The position numbers and the translations under genes were made by a program. DNA of 55,587 nucleotides, taken from contig JAIRNI010000054.1 in NCBI GenBank assembly GCA_031258145.1, positions 1 to 55,587 of the forward strand. The letters are read 5' to 3'. The DNA comes from Holosporales bacterium. GTDB lineage: Bacteria > Pseudomonadota > Alphaproteobacteria > RUG11792. The notes beneath the pieces were generated by a model, which did not search any database, had not been told where the DNA came from, and worked only from the letters and a program-made list of their open reading frames with translations. Within the stretch, counting starts at the first letter, position 1; the number at the start of each line of letters is the position of its first letter. Positions 44,432-52,618 of the stretch are shown piece after piece.

Positions 44432-44470
44432 TTGACACCGTATCTTCACCGATGCTAAAATGAATCGGTG
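44432..44470 (+). promoter_or_regulatory. Promoter with an operator-like inverted repeat, ahead of tRNA-Asp
   Basis: TTGACA (44432-44437), an 18-base spacer and TAAAAT (44456-44461). A perfect 7-bp inverted repeat CACCGAT (44447-44453) / ATCGGTG (44464-44470) is centred on the -10. Confidence 0.55.
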
Positions 44471-44480
44471 ATTTTCCCTT

Positions 44481-44500
44481 CTAGATCGTGCGCGATCTAG
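44481..44500 (+). other. Perfect hairpin in the tRNA-Asp leader
   Basis: CTAGATCG / CGATCTAG, perfect 8-bp stem with a TGCG loop, ending ten bases before tRNA-Asp. Likely a processing signal or leader structure; it is not followed by a U-run. Confidence 0.5.
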
Positions 44501-44510
44501 TGTTGATATG

Positions 44511-44587
44511 GGGGGAGTAGCTCAGTTGGTTAGAGCGTCGGCCTGTCACGCCGAAGGCCGCGGGTTCAAGTCCCGTCTCTCCCGCCA
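44511..44587 (+). tRNA. tRNA-Asp (GTC)
   Basis: 77 bases with encoded CCA. Acceptor GGGGGAG pairs with CTCTCCC (one G-U), D-arm GCTC/GAGC, anticodon arm TCGGC-CTGTCAC-GCCGA giving GTC, T-arm GCGGG-TTCAAGT-CCCGT, discriminator G. tadA starts 38 bases downstream, so co-transcription is likely. Confidence 0.96.
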
Positions 44588-44625
44588 CGCTTCGTTGTGC
44601 CGTGCCAGTGTACGTTTCTTCTTTC

Positions 44626-45054
44626 ATGGATTTCGTCATAGGGAGAGCTATGGACTCCGATTCTCGCGAGGTACCCGTCGCGGCGGCGGTTGTGCGCAAT
44701 GGCGAGATCATATCCTCAGCTACGAATGCAGTTGAGTCTTACGGGATCCCGTGGAATCACGCTGAATTTCTAGCGATAAGCGATGCGTTAAAAAAATTGA
44801 ACTCCAGATATCTCGATGATTCGAGCATATACATCACGCTTGAACCTTGCGCCTTCTGTGCGGCCCTCCTCGAGAAAGTACGCATTAAGGACATTTTTTT
44901 TGGAGCCTATGATCCAAAATGCGGAGCGATTGCCCATAACATTAAACTCTTCGAATCGTCTCTGATAAAACCCAATATCATTGGAGGTATCCAAGAAGAA
45001 AGATGCTCAATCCTACTCAAAAACTTTTTCAATAATCTAAGGACACAAAAATGA
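44626..45054 (+). CDS. tadA: tRNA-specific adenosine deaminase (TadA)
   Basis: Converts A34 to inosine in tRNA-Arg(ACG). 142 residues from the ATG at 44626; an upstream GTG at 44602 would begin close to the tRNA end and is less likely. The deaminase zinc site is complete: H45-A-E47 (NHAEF) and PCAFC (C75, C78), with E47 as proton shuttle. The usual Met of PCxMC is Phe here. VPVAAAVV and the C-terminal LLKNFFNNLR fit TadA. Its stop overlaps the rluB start by four bases. Confidence 0.93.
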   Translation: MDFVIGRAMDSDSREVPVAAAVVRNGEIISSATNAVESYGIPWNHAEFLAISDALKKLNSRYLDDSSIYITLEPCAFCAALLEKVRIKDIFFGAYDPKCGAIAHNIKLFESSLIKPNIIGGIQEERCSILLKNFFNNLRTQK

Positions 45055-45788
45055 CGGAGAAAACTAGATTGAATAAAGCGGTGGCGATGCTGGGTATTTG
45101 CTCGAGGAGAGAGGCCGATAGACTAATTGAGGCAAATCAAGTGCTGGTAGATGACGCAGTGATAACAGAGCTGGGATACCGTATCAATGACGGCTCAGAA
45201 ATCGTGATCCTTCCATCCGGGCAGCGTTATGTTTTTAGGCGATCTGAGATCAAGGATAACATCAAAGTATGGCTTTACTACAAACCCGTGGGGATCATTA
45301 CGACCCATCGGGATCACAGCGGAAGATTAACGGTCTTTGATGATCTAAAGAATAAGATAGATGAACGTGTGATTTCCGTCGGTCGTCTAGATATAAATTC
45401 TGAGGGCCTACTCATATTGACAAATAACGGAGAATTCGCTAGATACGCTGAATCGCCACAAACTGACTGGGAAAGGCGTTATAGAGTACGGATATTTGGA
45501 TGCCTCGAAGGGGCGGTGATTAATCAGCTTCGTGATGGGATCACGATCGATGGGATCCAATATGCTCCGATCACGGTCAATCCAATCGGGAACCAACGGG
45601 GCCGTAATTCATGGGTAGACTGCGTACTGCACGAAGGTAAAAATAGAGAAATCCGGAAAATATTTAATCATTTTAATATGATGGTCAATAAACTGATTCG
45701 CTATAAGTACGGCCCATATGAATTGGGAGACCTGAAGCCTGGAGAGGTTATCGAGGAGATATACTCCCGCAATCCCACAAAAACATAA
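45051..45788 (+). CDS. rluB: 23S rRNA pseudouridine synthase, RluB/RsuA family
   Basis: 245 residues. N-terminal S4 RNA-binding domain (RLNKAVAMLGICSRREADRLI, VDDAVITELGYRI), then the catalytic domain with VGRLDINSEGLLILTNNGEF, where the Asp of GRLD is the nucleophile, and the C-terminal HEGKNREIRKIFNHF typical of the RsuA/RluB/E/F group. RluB is favoured by length and the NREIRK motif, but RsuA or RluE cannot be excluded by eye. It overlaps tadA by four bases. Confidence 0.9.
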   Translation: MTEKTRLNKAVAMLGICSRREADRLIEANQVLVDDAVITELGYRINDGSEIVILPSGQRYVFRRSEIKDNIKVWLYYKPVGIITTHRDHSGRLTVFDDLKNKIDERVISVGRLDINSEGLLILTNNGEFARYAESPQTDWERRYRVRIFGCLEGAVINQLRDGITIDGIQYAPITVNPIGNQRGRNSWVDCVLHEGKNREIRKIFNHFNMMVNKLIRYKYGPYELGDLKPGEVIEEIYSRNPTKT

Positions 45789-45895
45789 GTGTTGAAAGGT
45801 TTCAGGATATATTTGCATGGGGTCTAAGTATCCGCCAATTCTCAGAAAGTATAACGCCTTTTATACTCGACTTATTTAACAGCCAGTATAATTGG

Positions 45896-45999
45896 ATATA
45901 TTAATCAAAACAAAAATTGGCTCAGAAGCCGCCCTCGGCCAATTTTTTGCGACTTTAAATTTATAAACACTTACGTTTTTGTCTAATTACGTGAGTATA
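45896..45999 (+). repeat. Composite dispersed repeat A+B
   Basis: ATATATTAATCAAA, then the hairpin AAAATTGGCTCAGAAGCCGC..CGGCCAATTTTTT (A), then the palindrome ...TTATAAACACTTACG...GTGAGTATA (B). Same order and near-identical sequence to 1751-1852. It follows rluB and could end the tRNA-Asp/tadA/rluB transcript. Confidence 0.85.
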
Positions 46000-46101
46000 T
46001 TAACGTATTATTAACCGAGATGTGCTAAAATCCCCGGGTGGGTGGGGGTTAGGGATGGTGTATACTTAAAATAGCATAAAAAGTTTAATAATGCGTTAAT
46101 T
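45998..46101. promoter_or_regulatory. hisS upstream region: module C, G-quadruplex motif and candidate -10
   Basis: Module C (45998-46035) is followed at 46036-46054 by GGGTGGGTGGGGGTTAGGG, four G-runs with loops of 1, 1 and 3 bases, a canonical strong G-quadruplex motif. A TATACT at 46061-46066 could be a -10. ATTAACGTATTATTAAC (45999-46015) is nearly the inverse of GTTTAATAATGCGTTAAT (46084-46101), so the G-run block is enclosed by an inverted repeat. Confidence 0.55.
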
Positions 46102-46281
46102 TCCAAGAAATATTTTTTAGAATTTCCCGTGTCTTTTTTTAATGTTATAGCTAATCCAATACCATTCTCCAGCCTGGGCAACTTTTTTTATTGTCCCTGG
46201 GCGGGGGTTTCAATATCCTTACACGAGGCTGTGATCGCTATGACGCCGCCTGATTTTTTTGATATGGGAGCACGGGATAAT

Positions 46282-47553
46282 ATGTTCAGACCCGTTCGTG
46301 GTATGAAGGACTTGTACGGCCCTGATGCCGAGAAGTATAACTTTATATTCACGAAGATTAAGGCTGTTGGGGAAAGTTACGGCTTCAACCTGATTTATAC
46401 GCCCCTTCTAGAAAACACAGATGTCTTCCAGAGATCGATCGGAGATGAAACGGATGTCGTCTCGAAGGAGATGTACACCTTCCTGGATAAGGGTAATGAA
46501 TCCATGACGTTGCGTCCTGAGGGTACGGCCGGTGTCATCCGTTCCGTTGTCAGTGAAAATTTGGCGCAAAAATTACCGATAAAGCTCATGTATTGCGGGG
46601 AAATGTTCAGATATGATAGGCCTCAAAAAGGTCGTTTTCGGCAGTTTCGGCAAATTGGATTTGAGTATATAGGCGATAAAAGCCCGTATACTGATGTTCT
46701 TCTCATCGCCATGGCGGCGGAATCTCTCCAAGCCATCGGAATTTTGGACTTCAATATAAAGATCAATACTCTGGGTGATGAAGAGACGCGTGAGAATTAC
46801 ACGAAGGCCATCGTTAAATATCTATCGCGACATGAGGAAAATTTATCTGAGGATTCTAAGTTGCGCTTCAAGAGGAACCCATTGAGAATCCTGGATTCTA
46901 AAGACAAACGAGATCTCGATATATGCTCTATGGCGCCCATCATCATGGATTATTTAAATAAAGAATCAAGGCAATATTTCGAAAAGGTCTGCAAGTTATT
47001 AGAAGCCTGCAAGATCAACTATGAGATTAATAATTTCTTGGTGCGAGGATTGGATTACTACAGTCACACGGCATTCGAAATTCAGTCTGCCAATACGTCG
47101 TATAGGGAGGCTCTCGGTGGAGGAGGACGTTACGATAAGTTACTATCCATCTTCGGGGGGCCAGATGTATCGGGGATCGGCTTCGCCTTGGGGATCGAGA
47201 GATTGATGCTTATCCTGAAGAATGGCATCTTGGTTCGTGAGCCGATTAGAGTGGCCGTCATTCCAGTCGATGAACCTGAAAATGATTATTCGTTTAGTAT
47301 TTTTAGGGAGCTGCAGACATGCGGCATTAATGCCGATTTTATTCACATCGGGAATTTGAGTAAAAAAATGAAGACGGCCGATAGACTTGGAGTTAAAATT
47401 GCCGTCATCCTGGGGGAGGCCGAGATGAAGAGTGGTACCGCCACCATAAAGATCATGGATTCATCGGATACATCAGAGAAGCACAAAACAATCGACATAA
47501 ATAAACTTACAGCATTTCTGAAATGGAATATTGAAGAACGAGATAGAGCGTGA
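46282..47553 (+). CDS. hisS: Histidine-tRNA ligase
   Basis: Class II synthetase, 423 residues from the ATG at 46282, where the family N-terminus FRPVRGMKDLYGPDAEKY begins. The frame is open to a GTG at 46129, but the extra 51 residues (rich in Phe and Pro) look non-homologous; ATGs at 46240 and 46264 are alternatives. Motif 2 (TLRPEGTAG, MFRYDRPQKGRFRQFRQIGFE) and the histidine-specific LVRGLDYYSHTAFE and ALGGGGRYDKL are present, then motif 3 (GIGFALGIERL) and the anticodon-binding domain. It overlaps nuoB by four bases. Confidence 0.95.
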   Translation: MFRPVRGMKDLYGPDAEKYNFIFTKIKAVGESYGFNLIYTPLLENTDVFQRSIGDETDVVSKEMYTFLDKGNESMTLRPEGTAGVIRSVVSENLAQKLPIKLMYCGEMFRYDRPQKGRFRQFRQIGFEYIGDKSPYTDVLLIAMAAESLQAIGILDFNIKINTLGDEETRENYTKAIVKYLSRHEENLSEDSKLRFKRNPLRILDSKDKRDLDICSMAPIIMDYLNKESRQYFEKVCKLLEACKINYEINNFLVRGLDYYSHTAFEIQSANTSYREALGGGGRYDKLLSIFGGPDVSGIGFALGIERLMLILKNGILVREPIRVAVIPVDEPENDYSFSIFRELQTCGINADFIHIGNLSKKMKTADRLGVKIAVILGEAEMKSGTATIKIMDSSDTSEKHKTIDINKLTAFLKWNIEERDRA

Positions 47554-48026
47554 CGAATTCAACGGAAAGTGAAGGGACAGTCGAGAGGAATATATTTCTG
47601 TCGACCTTGGACAAGCTATCAAACTGGGCCACGGCTAAGTCATTGTGGCCCCTCTCATGTGGGCTTTCCTGTTGCGCCATCGAGATGATGCACGCCGCGG
47701 GGAGCAGAATCGATCTAGACAGATTCGGTTGCCTATTTAGGACGAGCCCAAAGCAGGCGGATTTAATGATCATCGCCGGGACTGTCACGAAAAAAATGTT
47801 GCCTCAGATTCTGACGTTGTATGAACAGATGTTATTTCCAAAATACGTGGTGGCCATGGGGAGTTGCGCCATAAGCGGCGGCCTATACGCTGAATCAGAC
47901 GCTGTCGTGACTAATATAACAGACTTCCTCCCGATTGCCTCCAACGTATATGGCTGCCCTCCAGCTCCAGAGGAACTAGCCAAAGCCATAATCGAGCTGC
48001 AAGAAAGCATAGTCAAAAAGCAGTAA
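47550..48026 (+). CDS. nuoB: NADH-quinone oxidoreductase subunit B (NuoB)
   Basis: 158 residues from a GTG at 47550 that overlaps the hisS stop; no ATG precedes the conserved part. It carries the N2 iron-sulfur cluster ligands of complex I: C41 and C42 (GLSCCAIEMMHAAG), C106 (MGSCAISGG) and C136 (VYGCPPAPEEL). The rest (KQADLMIIAGTVTKKM) is typical. NuoB sits at the quinone end of the peripheral arm. Other nuo genes are absent, so the operon is split. A hydrogenase small-subunit homologue was considered, but the motif set is that of NuoB. Confidence 0.95.
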   Translation: MTNSTESEGTVERNIFLSTLDKLSNWATAKSLWPLSCGLSCCAIEMMHAAGSRIDLDRFGCLFRTSPKQADLMIIAGTVTKKMLPQILTLYEQMLFPKYVVAMGSCAISGGLYAESDAVVTNITDFLPIASNVYGCPPAPEELAKAIIELQESIVKKQ

Positions 48027-48048
48027 TTATACTCAATAATTGACGTAT

Positions 48049-48080
48049 TATACTAGCGCGATTTAATAAACACATTAATG
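48049..48080. repeat. Palindrome B, left half only
   Basis: TATACTAGCGCGATTTAATAAACACATTAATG matches the left arm and core of the 54-bp palindrome in order; the right arm is lost. Lies between nuoB and the exported orphan at 48183. Confidence 0.6.
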
Positions 48081-48182
48081 GGCAACCTTCGCCCTGGATA
48101 AAATAAACATAACAACCAAAAGAGAAAATTTTCTAGACTACTTAAAGAGGGGGATACCCAACACAGGACGGAATAAATTACC

Positions 48183-49418
48183 ATGACCAAAGGAAGTATT
48201 ATTGTCACGGCTTTGGCTATATTCTCGTGCGCACAGGGATTAACAACAGAAGACCAGTCAGCAATTGCTCAGATAGATGCTTTAAAAGATCCGGGAACAG
48301 ATTCTCCAATTCCGAATGTGCCAGACTCTCCGATACCTATTAAGATAGAATCTCCGGCATCAACGCCAGATACAGTAGAATATCCTCTGATAGACGGAGG
48401 ACTGCTTTACCGGTACGAAGTAAAAGGTATCAAGCGTATCACGCAGTTTAACGTTACAGGACAGTACATAAGTCCCGTGGCACTTGAACTGTTGGCAATA
48501 TTTCTACCGCCAGGACAACCGGACATCTCATCGAAATTAAAGGAATTTTGCGTTAAGTGTTTGAAACTGGTACCATACGGCCCATCTACTCGCGAGAATT
48601 TCCCTGAAACGGCTTATTCAATTATCCTTTGGTTTATTAGGAAAGGCGCTGATTGTCCGGTTGGAAGCTACGATTGGCCCGATGGCCGGCGTTGCTATTT
48701 AACATCTCGGATAAGTGGGAACGATCACGTTTTCCTAAGTTCCAGGAATTCTGAAATCATGGAGAACTTGCTGATTGCCATCACTGAAGCCAATAAGCTT
48801 TTCCAATCGTTAGTTGTTGGAACTGACAAAAATGATTGGCTTACCAGGAGAATTATAAAGGAAAATCTGATTGATACTGAGCCGATAAAAGAGGCAGTAG
48901 CACATCTTTACGTTGTGCCTATTGAAAAATTAAGAGAGGATGGAATAATAGATCCTGTATTATGGGAGCGAATGCTTGAGACTGTTTTAAGACTTTTACT
49001 GGCTGCAAAACCGGATTGTACTTTACGAGAGTCCCAGGATTTCGTTTCCAATCGTTTCCAGAGACTCTCTTTAAACCAATTAGATCAATATGGTTGGATT
49101 CCAGATCTGATCCGAACAGTATTCGAATCCGTACGAACCGCCTCGATAGAGCAATTGATGGAAGGTCAATTTTTAAAAAGGGATACAGGAATGAACATAC
49201 TGGAGTGTATCCGGCTCACTCCTTTAAAGACCGTGATAAGCGCCGATGCAATTCAACCTCCCTTAATGAACCTAATTATGAAAACAACTGGGAAAAGGAG
49301 ACAGAGGATACCTCCCCTCACCATTCTGGAAAAGCTAGTGTTGAGCGAGGGCGTCCGTCAATTGCAGGCCGGCGAGAGCAAATTGGCGCAAAAGCCGCCT
49401 TCGGCCAATATCCCCTGA
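48183..49418 (+). CDS. Exported protein of unknown function with repeat-derived C-terminus
   Basis: 411 residues. Signal peptide MTKGSIIVTALAIFSCAQG, then a Pro/Ser-rich linker with a repeated DSPIPxxxDSPIPI motif (around 40-58), then a mostly helical globular part (residues about 80-390) without a recognisable domain. The last 14 residues (about SKLAQKPPSANIP) are encoded by the dispersed hairpin module A, which supplies the stop region. The ancestral protein probably ended differently. It is convergent with the response-regulator gene. Possibly a surface or effector protein, but this is inference from export alone. Confidence 0.68.
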   Translation: MTKGSIIVTALAIFSCAQGLTTEDQSAIAQIDALKDPGTDSPIPNVPDSPIPIKIESPASTPDTVEYPLIDGGLLYRYEVKGIKRITQFNVTGQYISPVALELLAIFLPPGQPDISSKLKEFCVKCLKLVPYGPSTRENFPETAYSIILWFIRKGADCPVGSYDWPDGRRCYLTSRISGNDHVFLSSRNSEIMENLLIAITEANKLFQSLVVGTDKNDWLTRRIIKENLIDTEPIKEAVAHLYVVPIEKLREDGIIDPVLWERMLETVLRLLLAAKPDCTLRESQDFVSNRFQRLSLNQLDQYGWIPDLIRTVFESVRTASIEQLMEGQFLKRDTGMNILECIRLTPLKTVISADAIQPPLMNLIMKTTGKRRQRIPPLTILEKLVLSEGVRQLQAGESKLAQKPPSANIP

Positions 49419-49465
49419 CCTTAAAATTATAAGCACGTATGTGGTTATCGAATTGCGCGAATATA
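49376..49465 (+). repeat. Composite dispersed repeat A+B, overlapping a coding end
   Basis: AAATTGGCGCAAAAGCCGCC..TTCGGCCAAT (A; U-run replaced by ATCCCC) followed by AAAATTATAAGCACGTATGTGGTTATCGAATTGCGCGAATATA in two segments (B). It lies between two convergent genes and reaches into the end of the plus-strand one. Confidence 0.8.
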
Positions 49466-49474
49466 ACATCAAGA

Positions 49475-50194
49475 TTACCCCACACGAGCAACCGACGGTA
49501 ACACCACAGCGTTCGACCAGTATTTGATGCAATCCTCAAGGTCTTCCTTGAATTTCAGGAAATCAAATGATTTGCAGATATAGCCTGAGGCACCGTTCTT
49601 ATACGCCGTGGCCATTAGGTCCGTACTGAGATTGTTCGTCAGGATCACGACTGGAATATCCTGTATCTCTCGGTCTCTCTTAATTTCTTTGAGGATCGTG
49701 ATACCGTCTCGTCGCGGAATATAAATATCCAAGAAAATGAGATCTGGTCTCGGAAAATCAGGGCACAGGGTTTTATATCTCAAGACCTCCATCGTTTGCC
49801 GGCCATCATGTACACACAAAATATTCAGGTTATCAAACTCCTTGAGCGCCTTTCGCGTGATTTCTTCGTCTCCCGGATTATCCTCGACCATCAGTAGATT
49901 GATTATCTTATTGTCTGGATGATCAAATATATTGACGGGAGAATCGAATGACGCTCCAGATAGACCATCAAAAAACTTATCGATACTAACGCCATACAAA
50001 ACGGATAGTCTATACAATACTCCCGCCGAAATCTTACTGATCGCCTGCTCATATTTTTGTATTTGTTGATATGAGAGGCCTATCTTCTCGGCGACTTCTG
50101 CCAATGTGAATCCTCTTTTCAATCGTTTTTCTCTTAGATGTCTACCGATAACCTTTTCAATTACGCCGGTATTGTTCATCGCAATATTCTTCAT
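49475..50194 (-). CDS. Response regulator: N-terminal XRE HTH fused to C-terminal receiver
   Basis: 239 residues. Residues 13-75 are a Cro/C1-type helix-turn-helix of the alphaproteobacterial kind (LREKRLKRGFTLAEVAEKIG, YQQIQKYEQAISKISAGVLY). Residues 97-225 form a CheY-like receiver of the Rcp1 subgroup: E104-D105, phosphoacceptor D156 (LIFLDIYIPRRDG), T186 (VILTNN), K208 (YICKSFD). DNA-binding first and receiver last is the reverse of ordinary regulators. It lies one base after the histidine kinase gene, so the two are a cognate pair. Targets unknown. Confidence 0.88.
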   Translation of the reverse strand: MKNIAMNNTGVIEKVIGRHLREKRLKRGFTLAEVAEKIGLSYQQIQKYEQAISKISAGVLYRLSVLYGVSIDKFFDGLSGASFDSPVNIFDHPDNKIINLLMVEDNPGDEEITRKALKEFDNLNILCVHDGRQTMEVLRYKTLCPDFPRPDLIFLDIYIPRRDGITILKEIKRDREIQDIPVVILTNNLSTDLMATAYKNGASGYICKSFDFLKFKEDLEDCIKYWSNAVVLPSVARVG

Positions 50195-50195
50195 C

Positions 50196-51152
50196 TCAAA
50201 TTAATCCCTTGCAAGAAAGTGGTAATTTGATTTCGTATGCGCATCCGCCCCTGTTTTTCAGCAACTTAATGGAACCGTGATTATTCTTCAGAATATCTCG
50301 GCAGATGGCCAATCCTAAACCTCCCTCTTCTCCTTTCAGCGCCTTTTCAAATTGGCATTTGATTTGCTTGGATAAGTTTCGGCCGTTATCTTCATACAAG
50401 ATCCTGACATTTTTTCTGGTTCTAGATAGAGACGATATGTTGATGTGCAGTTTTTCTACCTCCGCATGTTTGATGGAGTTTTCTATCAAATTCTTGAAGA
50501 CGCGCATGATCTCGAAGTACTCACACTTCTCGAGAGAAATATTCTCATCGCATACTATGCGGCACGGTCTTCTTGATATTTGCATGGCGATGAGTCGACG
50601 TATCTGATTGATTACTTCATGCAGTTTAAAACTCTGATCATCGTCTTTTTGCGGTTTATTTAAGAACTTTTTGGTCCATTTGCTCAATATGGTGATGTTG
50701 TCAATCGCGTAGTCTATATACGTTACGACATCTCCGTTTGTCTTTGGCTCCAGTTGTATCTTAATCATCTGCAGAAAATTAGAAATATTCCGCAATGGTT
50801 CCTGCACGTCGTGGCAATATCGCGATAATGATGCTGAATCTTCCGCTTTCTTCACGGGGCTTGGATCTGGAATGCTAATGCAAAATAGTTTTGTCCCATC
50901 GTGCATACTGGCAATATTCTGGTATGTAATATCTATGCCGGAGATATTATAGGTCGCAATTAACTCAGGCATTGGCTTATCGAATACGTGGTTCATGACA
51001 TCGTACTGATCACAGCAATCCGTGAAATTGGTGGTTTTAAAAATAAGCTCTCGATTATCGGAGACGATAGCGAATTGCGAACGAAATTTTACTTGTTTCT
51101 CAAGAGATTCAAAACAATCAGATAAAGAATTACACATTCCTGACACTTCCAT
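50196..51152 (-). CDS. Cytosolic sensor histidine kinase
   Basis: 318 residues with no membrane segment. N-terminal about 100 residues resemble a PAS-like sensory domain (weak; FAIVSDNRELIFKTTNF, YNISGIDITYQNI). HisKA H-box SRYCHDVQEPLRNISNF (H114), then HATPase with N-box FKNLIENSIKHA (N225), a degenerate G1 (YEDNGRNL), and G2 GGLGLAICRDILKNNHGSI. The HDxQEPLR form of the H-box is typical of kinases paired with Rcp1-like receivers, which fits the regulator encoded one base downstream. The signal is likely cytosolic. Confidence 0.88.
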   Translation of the reverse strand: MEVSGMCNSLSDCFESLEKQVKFRSQFAIVSDNRELIFKTTNFTDCCDQYDVMNHVFDKPMPELIATYNISGIDITYQNIASMHDGTKLFCISIPDPSPVKKAEDSASLSRYCHDVQEPLRNISNFLQMIKIQLEPKTNGDVVTYIDYAIDNITILSKWTKKFLNKPQKDDDQSFKLHEVINQIRRLIAMQISRRPCRIVCDENISLEKCEYFEIMRVFKNLIENSIKHAEVEKLHINISSLSRTRKNVRILYEDNGRNLSKQIKCQFEKALKGEEGGLGLAICRDILKNNHGSIKLLKNRGGCAYEIKLPLSCKGLI

Positions 51153-51506
51153 ACAGCCCGTCTTCCCATCAGTAAGCCAGTGAAGCCACGATATGGTAAC
51201 ACCTTAACAGGTGATAGTCTCGCGCTCCCAGCATCCAAATAGTTGTAAAAACCCAATTAATTCGCAGTCTAGTTGATTTTTTATCAAAAAGCAATATTCA
51301 TTTCCTATTTATGCGGTAAAAATTCAACCCTCAACAATACGGAGGAAGTGCTCAGAATCCGCCCATAATAGAGCCGTGAAATTTAATTATTTAATATTTA
51401 GGAGGAAATTTATTAATTTCTGAGAGGGAAATGTCTCAAGAAATTAACGCTTTCTTAACATCTCGTGCAATAATCTCCGTATGAGGAACGATGAAAGGAC
51501 TGAACG
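51153..51506. other. AT-rich divergent spacer between kinase and orphan gene
   Basis: 354 bases with at least one strong Shine-Dalgarno-like AGGAGG (around 51400) not followed by a usable start, and a possible tiny ORF at 51431-51484. No promoter pair stands out. Confidence 0.45.
51431..51484 (+). CDS. Possible leader peptide (17 residues)
   Basis: ATG at 51431 preceded by GAGAGGG encodes MSQEINAFLTSRAIISV and stops at 51484, 22 bases before the next gene. It could be a regulatory upstream ORF or chance. Confidence 0.2.
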   Translation: MSQEINAFLTSRAIISV

Positions 51507-52136
51507 ATGCAGATTCCAATAGATACCTGGCTTCGTAGATTTCGAGAAATAATAGATGGCCCATTCGGCGAAGAATGTCGCAGAATGTACGCGCAGAGGG
51601 CGACATTTACTTCATCACTACTCGTTCAATTCGACCAGACAATCACTACAGACGGGGCGATTACCGTGCTCGATCCTGCAAAGCTGGGATTCGATGGCAC
51701 TAACTCCTTGAGGGGCTTCGGTGTGTTTAGCGATATCGGTTCCGCATTTCAGACAGGGATGGATCACAGTCTCATCCCTGGTCATAGCTCTGTGGCGATG
51801 ACGCCGGTAGTCGTCTGCATAGAAAACACTCCATGCGTTCCCACGCTGATACAGTACATTGGCAGAGGCACAATTGGGAAGGTCCAATTTGCCAGAGTCG
51901 CCTTTTTATCTCCTGAGGAAGGGAAAGCCGTGGTGCTCCGGCTTGTTACACTGATCGACACGCTGGTAATTGGATGCGATGGGTTTAGTCTAGAGGATAT
52001 CACCTTTGTTGCATTATCGTGCCCTAAAATCATCATGAAATCAGTTTCTATACCCCCGCATCATCCACATGCCCCGCAAGGCCTCACTCATGTGGAATTC
52101 GATTTCCAGAGCCCAATGACGGGGACACCTAAGTAA
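51507..52136 (+). CDS. Protein of unknown function, 209 residues
   Basis: Start at ATG 51507 with AGGA nine bases upstream. No signal peptide or membrane segment, so probably cytosolic. Beta-rich pattern (ITTDGAITVLDPAKLGF, MTPVVVCIENTPCVPTL, GKVQFARVAFLSPEEGKAVVLRLVTLIDTLVIG, in parts), ending with histidine/proline-rich PPHHPHAPQG. No family recognised. It follows the two-component pair in divergent orientation, so it could be a target, but nothing shows this. Confidence 0.6.
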   Translation: MQIPIDTWLRRFREIIDGPFGEECRRMYAQRATFTSSLLVQFDQTITTDGAITVLDPAKLGFDGTNSLRGFGVFSDIGSAFQTGMDHSLIPGHSSVAMTPVVVCIENTPCVPTLIQYIGRGTIGKVQFARVAFLSPEEGKAVVLRLVTLIDTLVIGCDGFSLEDITFVALSCPKIIMKSVSIPPHHPHAPQGLTHVEFDFQSPMTGTPK

Positions 52137-52214
52137 TCCTCTGGGCGGTTTGGAAACTTCAGGGTCAGTTTTGTTGGTTAATTGGTGATAAGTAACCTTT
52201 AAATCCCGGGCAAA

Positions 52215-52268
52215 TACACTCGAGCGATTTAATAATCACTTAGGTGATTGTCAAATTGCGTGATTATA
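52215..52268. repeat. 54-bp palindrome B, complete copy with compensated stem
   Basis: TACACTCGAGCGATTTAAT then AATCAC-TTAG-GTGATT, then GTCAAATTGCGTGATTATA. The inner stem is AATCAC/GTGATT where the 1823-1844 copy has AAACAC/GTGTTT: both sides changed together. Confidence 0.88.
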
Positions 52269-52281
52269 ACCCATCGAAGAA

Positions 52282-52356
<75 letters not shown>

Positions 52357-52618
52357 AAGGTATGTTCAAATATTAGAACAGTTTACCCCGCTAAGCAAGG
52401 AGTATGTCGAAGTACGGCAATCCCCTCTGGATTGCCCGCAGGACATATACCCGATATGGGAATTATAACACTAATCCCTCATCCACCGCCAATAGAACCA
52501 AATCTCTCCAACTTTTGATAGATTAAGCATCATGCAGCACTAACATAATATTTTAACTAAACTTTAAGCAAAATTAAGTAGAATTACCAACAGTAAATGC
52601 TCGGGGAGGAGCGATCAA

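Noticed and set aside
44508-44735. Frame through tRNA-Asp
   Set aside because: It is the translation of a tRNA gene (GVAQLVRAS-type), a common false ORF.
46129-46281. N-terminal extension of hisS from a GTG
   Set aside because: The extra 51 residues do not resemble HisRS and begin far upstream of the conserved FRPVRG start.
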